Positions 6,446 through 13,945 of a stretch of 13,945 nt of DNA are shown in pieces; the first letter of the stretch is position 1, and the number at the start of each line of letters is the position of its first letter. The DNA is from Pigoraptor vietnamica (Eukaryota; Opisthokonta; Filasterea). The stretch is from the NCBI GenBank assembly GCA_943704525.1, contig CALSCQ010002502.1, positions 1-13,945 on the forward strand. Reading direction: 5' to 3'. The notes beneath the pieces are model-generated. The model did no database searches. It was not told the origin of the DNA and saw nothing but the letters and a program-made list of their open reading frames with translations. A program made the position numbers and the translations under genes.

Positions 6446-9400
6446 CTGCGACATTGAAAGGATGCCGGTCACCATCGATACGACTACATTAACGAGTGAG
6501 ATCAGAATCGCACCGCCGCTGCGATACCAGCGTGCGGGCAAGCGTATCGCACGCAAAGATATAAGGCACGCACCGTCGGCGGGCTCCACGGCCAGTCCAT
6601 CGGTCGTCTCCTGGACAATCAAGACAAAGTTAGTGCGCCATTCGCCCACAGGCACCGATCAAACAGACACGTTCAGGACAAGCACCTGCTCTCTGGACCT
6701 GAGCGTGATTCGCTTTCCGCGCGTCATGCTCCGCTGCAGCTTTGCCTTCGCCGCCGCTTCCATCTGTTCCGTCCGCCGCACAATGCTCCTGAACTGAGAT
6801 ATGAAAGGACAGCAAGTGCGAGGAATGTGAGAAAACGCACTGAATGAATCCGCGGGTCGCATGGCTGCACCCACCTCGAATGCGAAATCGCTCACGCTCT
6901 GCAGAAACTCCTTCAGGCGCGATTTTTCCGCGGCGGCGGCGGGCATGCCAAAAAACTGCACCGTCTTCGTCGCACGCACCATCACGCGCCGGTGGACAGC
7001 GTTCAAGATGGCCACCCGCCGCGCCGCGTCGTCGAGGAAAGGTGGGAGTCGCTCACCGTACTGCGACCCCGTGGGGTGCATTGCGATGCGCTTCACGGCG
7101 CTCTGGCACTGCCGCAGCGATCCGTCCAGCGACGCAATGTCCGCCTCGATGGCCTCGACGTCGCCCTTTACCGAGCGGTGCACGTGCAGCAGCTCTTCAT
7201 ACAGGCCACAAGCCTCGGGGCTTGCCTCGCGAACGACCGACACGACGAGGTCCAGTAGGGTCGACTTGCCGGCAACGTCGCGCGTGTCCGACAGCCGCGA
7301 GAGAATGTCCATGCCAAAGCCCTCTGCGCGCCCGCGACTCGTGCCGTCGTTCAGAAAATTTCCGATCGACAGCACGGCGGACAGAACAGTGCGGAGTGAG
7401 GACGACTCGCACAACTCTGCGAGCGCCTTCTTCAGATCCATAAGTCGGCGCGCGATGGCCTCCTCCGCGTCCGTAAAATCGAGCATGAAACTCCACACCT
7501 GCAAGGCCAACAAGAGCTCCGTTGAGCCCATCGTAAAAGGACTATTGAACGCGTCAGCAAGAACGCATGCATCACCTTCAGCCGAGCCGGCAACTCCGAT
7601 ATGTCGGCGAGCGCCATCAGATACTCCTCCGCCGCCCCCAGCGCCAGTCCCGGAGCATCGGCCTGGCAAGACATTGAAATCAGCCATTCGTTAGCGGACA
7701 ACACAGACATCAGAGCGAATCCCGCCAGATGTGCACAGCACAGGCCTCAGTGCGAATCCCACCTGCGCGGCCTGTATCGCAGCGATTTCCTCGGCCGTAG
7801 GCACAAGGGCGACGAGGCGTGAGATGCCCTCGCGGTCAATCTTCGTGTCGTCCATCGAGGCTATGGCGTCGCCCACGTGGCGTGCAGAAGGAAGGCGCGT
7901 CGTCGCAATCGCAACGGCGTTCGCACGCTTCTTGTCGAGGACCGTGACGATTTTAGGGCCAGCATCCGGGGCGCGAATAGACATGCGCCGACCCGAAGTC
8001 TGCTCCGAGCCGAAGAGTGCGCGAATACGCTCGGCGTCCAATGCCATCGGCGCGAGAGACGCCCACACGGTGCCGCTCTTCTTCGGGCCACTCGCAACCT
8101 TCGTCCAGTGTAACTGTCGCAGTACGATCGTCTTTGCAGACAGCGAACCGCGCGCAAGGGGCGACTTCGACGGGGGCGCGCTGAGGGGCGACAGGGGCGA
8201 AAGGGGCATGGGAGACACTGGCGCCGTACTGCACGGGAACGGTTACGAGGCGGCGGTGAGTAGATGAAGCTGAGCAGTGGAAGAAACAAGCACCCGCAAG
8301 AACGCACTACATAAAACAGATCATTCCAAGTCGGTACTCACGCGCTGCCCTCGGTGCCCATGGGCGTCAACAGGCGATTATCTTCGTCCATCGCAGCGAG
8401 CGCGTCTGCCGAGTGCGCCTTGACGGGTGTCAGGGGGTCCCACTCGCTCTCAGCGCCAGGCGCGGGCGACGGCGGCAGGGGCACGGACGCGACCTCGTCC
8501 AGGAGCATCCCATCAACCACCGCGCCTTCGAACACGGCGTCGTCGACATCAGGAAACACGTCAAACGCCTCCGTGTCGGCAGGCGGTGTGTTCGCTGTTG
8601 ACGCGATCGCACTTTCGCCCTCCGCGCTATCTTCACGGGACGCGAGCACCCCCAACAGCACCGGCGGCGGCGGGGGTGGCGGGGGCACGGATGACCCGGC
8701 CTCTGGCACTGTAAGCGGCGGAGGAGGGGGAGGCGGCGGAGGAACACCCGCTTGAGGCGCCAACGGCGGAGGCGGAGGCGGTGGAGGCACACCCAGCCCA
8801 CCTGGGGGCGGCGGCGGCGGTGGCGGCATTCCGAGCCCACCTGGGGGCGGCGGTGGCGGTGGCGGAGGGCCATCCGGGGCGTCTGCGGCCGCTGCGGACG
8901 CGTCCTCGTCGTCGAGGAGGTCGGTGAAATCGTAGTCGCGCAGAACAAGCTGGAGGGGCGGCGGCTTCGTGGGCTCTGGCTCGGGCATCGCGAGCGCTTC
9001 TTCGCCGCCGGCCGAACTCACCGCCTCCTCTCCCTGCTCGACCTGCACCGACAGCACGCTCTTGGACGTGGGGCGCTGGATGGTGATGCGCCCACTCGCC
9101 GGAAACCCCTCGATGGAGATGCGCCCCGTCTCGCGGTCAAACGTGATAACGGCCGCGGGCGGCTGTGCACGGTCCACACCAACAACAGACTGCGACACGC
9201 CAGCGGGCAGCGCCATTTGCGCCGCGACGAGATGTTCCACGGAGAGGCGGCTGTCGGACGCTGTGCGCACGAGGCGACCGTCCGCCCCCGGCCGGAGCTG
9301 CACCGCAGAGTGGGGGACCGCGCCGCGCACTATCACGCGCGCCCCACTCATCGTGGTGAACGACTGGGGCGAGCCCGGTCGCCCGCTCGCCACGTGAAGC

Positions 9401-12400
9401 AGGCCCTGCGAATGGCCGCGGCGAAGGCGGCCCGGAAGCCCCCGCAACAGCTCCAGGCGGCTGTCCGACGGTGCGCGGTCGGGCAGTGATGCGGCTGCGG
9501 GTCCGCGGGGGCTCGCGAGCGCCGAAGTGGGCGCGCTGGCAGACGCCTTTTGCAGTGACTCTTCCGACGCCGCGGCGCTGACTGGCGCTGACACCGCCGC
9601 GGGAGGGTGTGGCTTCAGGTCGGCGCTGTCCATCGACACGGACTGCCGGCGTGAATGGTGCACAAAGGGGGTGCCCTGTCCGGACCGATCGATGCTGCTG
9701 CCGGTCACCAGCGGGGTGCGCACGCCGGCCTCGTCGGCAGCCTCCACAATGCACACCGGCTGCCGCTTGCTGCACATGAAGGTCACGTGAGCAAACATCG
9801 ACCACCGCAACGGCAGCAAACAGACCCCACAGAAACACGCACCCGCTGCCCACGTCGTGGTCGTACAGTCGCACAGTGAGCACCTCGCCCTCAGCAACCG
9901 CCGCCGTCTCGTCGATTTCAACGACAATCGGCTTCTGGGCCTGCGAAACATGCTGCGCGGGTGGCTTTCCGGGCGTGGGCGGGGCGGCAGGCGTCGATCC
10001 GTCGCGTGCAGGGAGAGAAGTGCCAGAGGCCGCGCGAAGGGCATTGCGGAGGCGCTCCAGCGCGTCGTCCTCGAGCGATTTGGTGCGGCTGCGCGTCTGC
10101 TGGAGACCGTGGGGGGCAATCTGCGCCGATGCCGACTTGCGCACAACAGGCTCCGGCTCTTTGACAGGCGCTACGGCGGAAGGCGCCACGGCACTGTCCT
10201 TCGCCGAGATAACGGAGGGTAGAAGGGGTGCGACAGACTCCGCAACCGAAAGCGCATCCGCGTGGGCCGGTGGCACTGCGGCCGACGAGGCAGCGCGCAC
10301 ACTCGCCTTAGGGGTGCTGGGGGCTGCGCCGCGCGAGACAGCCGATGTGGGACGCGCGCGGTCACCCGGGCGCACCGACGATTGACTGCGCGGCATTCGC
10401 TTCTGGTCGACCGCAGACGGCTCTGCCCTAAGCGCCACAGACGAGGCGCTGCGCTGCTGCACCCGCGCCGTGACCGGAGAGGGTGCGCTCGAGGGCGTCT
10501 TCTTTGCGGCCGCAGATTTCTTCTCTGGAGTGCTCAGGTGGGTTGCCGCCCGTGCGGGCGCGGCCGTGGAACTTACGTCCCTCAGCGACGCCGTTTTTTT
10601 CGGGGACTTGTCAGCTGCTGCATGACCGGCGCCCGTTGCCTTCTTCGCAACTGCGTCCGCGCGACGTTCCGCCAGCGTCGTCGATGCAGACGACCGCAGT
10701 GGCCGCGTAGTGGCCTTGCTGCCGCCGTGCAGGTTGCCAGAGTTTGAAGCCAGAGACGAACGCGACTGCGACGCCGCCTGCGACGATCCCGAGGCGGACG
10801 CCAAGGACGATTTGCTCGGCGAGTGCGCGGGCGAGGCGCCGTTGGCGTCGACCCCTGCTAGTCCAGAGGCTCGCGGAGTGAGCGGCTGCTTTGCCGACGA
10901 CAACGCAGCCTCAGCGTGTGCATGGGGTCCATGCGACGAAGACTCCGCGTGACGGTGCGCGGGGGCGGCCGCCGGCGTCGCAACAGGGGCCACAGCGTCG
11001 CCGGAGTGCTTGCCATCGGGAACCGAGTGGTGCGCGACCCCTTGCGCCGGGGCAGAGGAAGTGCGCGCACGGCTCCCCTGCGCGAGCAAGGGTTCGCTTC
11101 CCGCGTGCTGCACCGATGGCTGCCTGACCATCCGGCGGGGCTGGGCGGCAGCGGTCGCGGAGGGCGGCACACACACAGAGGCGAGGCTGCCCTGACTTGC
11201 GTGGCTCGCAATGCGACCGGTCACGTGGCCGCGCGGCGACACGAGCGACTTCGCACCCTCCCCTGCGGCAGGTTCCGATTGCATGCGGGCCAGGCGGAGG
11301 GTGTGCCGCATACCGTCGGTGGGCAATGAGTGGGAGAGCCCGTCCGAAGTGGCGGGTTCCATCTGGACAACGATGCCAGGTTCCTCCAGCTCACGCGGTG
11401 TCGGCGAGGGCGGCTTGGTGCGAACGTCCTGCGAGATTCAGGCGCGCTCGGTCAGATTGAAACCGGAGAAATGTGCAGACCCAAACGCTCACCCAAGCAC
11501 ATTAGCATGGCAAGACATAGAAGGCACAAAGAACACGAAAGCTGCCGCGCACCTCACGACTAGGCGACACCGACGACGCCTGCAGTTTTGACTGCACCAG
11601 CTCGGTCCTCTCCTCAACCCACTCCGCGCCCGCTGCGGACGAAAGGCGCCCGGCTTTCGAATGGGGGGCGCTCGAGGCCACATCAGGAAAAGCGGCCGCA
11701 CCAGCGTCGATGCCGTTGGACGCGGGCGTGCTCGCGACCGGACCGGCGCCATGGACAGCTGGTGAAATTCGCGAATGCGACTCTGCGGGCTCAAAATTTG
11801 TGCTGTGGGAATCGCGCTTGGTAAGGCGCTGCTCGGCCAAAGGCGAGTCCTGTGCGGAGGCTTCCGAGAGCATGACGGGAGCGGCCGTCTGCAGCGAATC
11901 CGCGGCGGCCGACGCAATTTCGCTGACTGTTGCATCGGCGACGGCACTGAAAGCAATCGGCCTGTGTGTGCACAACGGCGCCAAAATCGCCTGCGGGGCC
12001 TCCGCGGCGTCAAAGCCCCCACAAAGCCCGTCTACGGATGGGACAGCGGCGTGCGCAGGCACAAACGAAGCGACAGTGTCCGCATACGTCGGCGAGGGGG
12101 AGCGCGGTACAGGCGCAACCGATCCAGTGGGTGCGTCGTCGCCAGTCCCCCCAGAGGCACGTGACGCGTCTCCAGCGTCAGCGACCCACGCCGACGACGG
12201 CGCTACTGAGAGCACAGTTTCGGCATGTTCGGTGTCCCACTCGTGTTCGACTGTCGCCAACGGCGTGCCCTCAGCAAAGGTGTGGTCAACAAGAACGGGA
12301 GTCGCGACATCCGCGGACGGCTCGGCCACAGCCAGCGACGCATGCGACGAAGCGCTGCTTACCACACCCGTACTACTCGCCCCCGTCCCTTCTTTGCCTT

Positions 12401-13865
12401 CTTCGATAGGCTCGAGTGACGCACGCACAGCGACCTCCTCGTGTTCACTCCCGTCACCCGTCCCCTCCACCCTAGCCTCGCCAATTACGGCTTCAGCCGA
12501 CACAGACTCCGAAATTGCGTCGGGCGACAGCGGCTCGCTCTCGAGTACAACCGCAGCATCGGGTGCGTGACCACCAGCCGACGCCGAAACTTCCTCCGTG
12601 GGACTGATGCTTGGTGCCCACGCACTTGCCCGCGCCTTCCGCTTTGCCCACACGCTGGTCGACTCGGCGCCGTCGTCAGGGTGCGACAGGAAGGGGACAT
12701 CGTCGTCATCACCACGCGACAGCACGGCTGCAGGCGCCGAAACCGATAGTAAGTCCGTTTGTGCGCCCTCTTCCGGCATTACCTCGTACTCGATTGGCAC
12801 CTCAATTGGCACCTCAGCGTCCGAGTCGATCGCGCGCGCAGAACTGGGCGTCGCGGGCGCCGGCAGGCTGTCCCCCGAGGCAGCCTGCGGCATAGACGGC
12901 GTGGGTTCAGACGGGGACTCTGCAAGCGACCTGGAGCGCGCCCGGAGGGACAGCCGCCGTTTGCGGGTGGGCGTTGACGCGGGCGACGACACCTCCACAT
13001 CCCCACGTTCCCCTCGCTCGCGCACCGACTGCGCCTTCCGCGCACCAGCGCGGTCTGCCAGCGGCGACGACGTGTGCGATCCGTATAGCGAGCTCGGGCG
13101 ATCCATAATCTTGCGCGCGCGCGGCGAGTGCGGCTCGGCGACGTCTAGGGCTTTCCGTCGGTCGCCGTCGCGAACGCCAGAGAGCTGCCGCTGAAGTTGC
13201 TTCTTGGCTGCCGCCGTCCCCAGGCCCACCGTCGACCCCGTCGAGCCCTTGAGCATGCGCTGCACCTTCTGCGCGTTTGCGGCGGCGGCGGCGGCGGTGG
13301 CGATAGGTGCACTCGCTAGCGAAGAGCTTGACGAGTCGCGCAAAGACGACGGCGACCCCGACTGCTGCAACGACGCACGTCGCTGGAGCGACCACGCCCG
13401 CCCGCCCGCCAAACCCTTGCCCGCGTCGGCCTCCGCGAGAACAGACTCGTAAAACAGGAGCTGGTCCGCCAAACGCGCGTCCACAGCAGCGTCCGCGAGG
13501 CGCCGGCGGATGGCAGCGGCAATCCCCGCGACCTCAAAGGCGTCGGTCATGTCGTAGAACGTGTCCTCGTCGTCGCTGCAGTTGGCCAGCGTGTTGACGA
13601 GCGTGATGGCCAATAGCTGCGGGTAGAGACAGCAATTCAGCAACAGCGGTGATAAATGCGGGTGGAATGGCACAACATAGTGCGCAGTCAGTGCCACACA
13701 AAGCCCACCCACCGCGATGTCCGTGTCGGCGGCGTCCAGCAGGAGCACAAGCTCCCTGAAGATGACCGAGGCGGCCTCTCGCGCGCAATAGCTCGCCGCG
13801 TCCACGGCAAGCACGACGTTGGCGTCGTCATAGTCCGTCAAAAGGATCAGCATTTCAAGCGCAAT
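6288..13865 (-). CDS. FHOD-like diaphanous-related formin (5'-partial, nine exons seen)
   Basis: Actin nucleation/elongation factor. Exons in transcript order: 13865-11553, 11428-9843, 9769-8342, 8228-7763, 7662-7576, 7498-6875, 6793-6686, 6610-6574, 6445-6288 (stop TGA 6290-6288). The joined frame gives about 2268 residues. Domains: FH3 about 1-150, long low-complexity spacer about 150-1590, FH1 about 1600-1675, FH2 about 1810-2195, DAD 2224-2243. The first visible exon starts after acceptor CCGCAG with IALEML; the GTPase-binding part should be further upstream. The FH3 wording DEDTFYDMTDAFEVAGI and the LADQLLFYESVLAEAD helix recall FHOD1/FHOD3 (from memory). At over 2200 residues it is long for the family because of the spacer. 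The last two exons are assigned because they carry the DAD in correct phase. Without them the frame would end at 6659. Confidence 0.88.
6574..6610 (-). other. 37-nt micro-exon of the formin
   Basis: Between acceptor TGTCCAG and donor GTGCGT. It encodes ETTDGLAVEPAD plus one base, linking the end of the FH2 post-helix (..RSREQ) to the DAD exon. It is recognised only because phase and splice sites fit on both sides, and it is easily missed by gene finders. Confidence 0.75.
6611..6685 (-). other. Formin intron carrying an in-frame stop
   Basis: 75-nt intron, donor GTGCTT, acceptor CCAG. If retained, the frame continues VLVLNVSV and stops at 6659-6661, giving a protein ending after FH2 without DAD. 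Two mRNA forms are therefore possible from one splice decision. Confidence 0.7.
6700..8135 (-). other. Formin FH2 actin-nucleation domain
   Basis: Residues about 1810-2195 over exons 8228-7763, 7662-7576, 7498-6875 and 6793-6686. Motifs: LRQLHWTKV with GTVWASL at the lasso/linker end; VTVLDKKRANAVAI; LVPTAEEIAAI; AEEYLMALADISELPARLK joined to VWSFMLDF; LRTVLSAVLSIGNFLNDGTSRG (GNxxN core, 2006-2010) and AEGFGMDILSRLSDTRD; LKEFLQSVSDFAFEV joined to FRSIVRRTEQMEAAAKAKLQR. All conserved blocks are present, so actin binding and dimer formation are expected to be intact. Confidence 0.95.
8661..8868 (-). other. Formin FH1 proline-rich region
   Basis: Five tracts of 8-9 prolines separated by short Gly/Leu/Val/Ala linkers (GGLGM, GGLGV, LAPQAGV, LTVPEAGSSV). 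FH1 tracts bind profilin-actin and feed it to the FH2 ring. On the + strand it reads as GGC/GGT/GGG repeats. An acidic stretch (DYDFTDLLDDEDAS) lies just before it. Confidence 0.93.
8875..13400 (-). other. Long disordered spacer of the formin
   Basis: About 1400 residues rich in Ser, Ala, Pro, Glu and basic residues, encoded by most of exon 13865-11553, exon 11428-9843 and the first part of exon 9769-8342. It contains many Arg-x-x-Ser/Thr and Ser-Pro sites and the more ordered-looking stretches EGEVLTVRLYDHDVGSG, joined by splicing (intron 9770-9842) to KRQPVCIVEAADEAG, and DRETGRISIEGFPASGRITI. No domain is recognised. The very GC-rich codons also create long open frames on the + strand here, which are shadows. 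Confidence 0.7.
13400..13865 (-). other. Formin FH3 (armadillo-like) region, FHOD-type
   Basis: Residues 1-150 of the visible product. Helical, Leu/Ala-rich repeats: ASVIFRELVLLLDAAD, LSPLLLNCCLYPQLLAITLVNTLANCSDDEDTFYDM, AAIRRRLADAAVDARLADQLLFYESVL. The LVNTL...DDEDTFYDMTD segment corresponds to the end of the FH3/DID region in FHOD formins, the part that binds the C-terminal DAD to hold the protein inactive. The upstream half lies outside the window. Confidence 0.75.
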
Positions 13866-13945
13866 CTGCGGCGTAGGCGCGATTGGTGAATTGGTGTGCG
13901 AGCCCCCGTGTGTGTGTGTGTGCGGGGGGGGGGGGGGGGGGGGGG
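13866..13945 (-). other. 3' part of an upstream formin intron with CA repeat and poly-C
   Basis: In formin orientation this reads C22, a CA repeat, GGGGGCTCGC and an acceptor CGCCGCAG at 13873-13866, directly before the first visible formin exon. The window ends in the homopolymer (22 G on the + strand, 13924-13945). Met 13851-13853 lies 12 nt inside the exon and could be mistaken for the start codon. I regard it as internal because FH3 is incomplete. Confidence 0.7.

Noticed and set aside
6659-6661. TGA as the formin stop codon
   Set aside because: A GT-AG intron (6611-6685) removes it, and the continuation carries a DAD in correct phase. It remains possible as an isoform end.
8661-8868. 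GGC/GGT repeat as a CRISPR-like or minisatellite array
   Set aside because: The period and content are explained by proline tracts of FH1, and the units have no unique spacers.
8354-9489. Gly-rich and Arg-rich + strand frames over the FH1 region
   Set aside because: Mirror images of the polyproline codons of the formin FH1 on the minus strand.
11710-12570. 286-residue open frame on the + strand
   Set aside because: Antisense shadow of the GC-rich, low-complexity formin exon; Ser/Ala/Thr-rich without any domain. The opposite strand has splice-consistent formin coding.
1-13945. tRNA, rRNA or transposon sequences
   Set aside because: No cloverleaf with A/B boxes, no rRNA-like blocks, no terminal repeats or transposase/reverse transcriptase motifs noticed by eye.

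Overview
The window is a piece of a GC-rich, intron-dense eukaryotic nuclear genome, most likely from a unicellular protist. All 21 introns I can place are 63-240 nt long, end in CAG, and mostly begin with GTG. The proteins are a kinesin, a NACHT/STAND ATPase and a diaphanous-related formin. I cannot name the organism from the sequence. Nothing prokaryotic, viral or transposon-like is evident.

Region 1 (1-5826, + strand) is one spliced gene of at least 14 exons whose 5' end lies outside the window. Joining exons by GT-AG and codon phase gives one continuous reading frame of about 1278 visible residues. It encodes the C-terminal part of a NACHT/STAND ATPase of the NPHP3/TEP1 type (P-loop upstream of the window, Walker B and winged-helix part present). 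A complete kinesin motor domain with kinesin-3-like motifs follows, then ribonuclease-inhibitor/NLR-type leucine-rich repeats, an acidic plus lysine-rich segment and a helical tail. The layout NACHT-kinesin-LRR looks like an NLR receptor with a microtubule motor between its ATPase and its repeats. I know of no described protein with this layout, and it is the main discovery candidate here.

Region 2 (5827-6287) is the space between two convergent genes. It has no confident gene and no canonical AATAAA on either strand.

Region 3 (6288-13865, - strand) is a formin of about 2268 visible residues in nine exons, also missing its 5' end. It has an FHOD-like FH3 region, a very long Ser/Ala/Pro-rich spacer, an FH1 with five proline tracts, a complete FH2 and, on two small terminal exons, a DAD autoinhibitory motif. 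The stop codon of the long FH2-containing frame (6659) is bypassed by splicing. Retaining that one intron would make a formin without DAD.

The two genes meet tail to tail and encode a microtubule motor and an actin nucleator. A functional link between them is only a guess. Sense-strand poly-C runs occur in introns, and the window itself starts and ends at C/G homopolymers, so the ends may be assembly breaks rather than natural boundaries.
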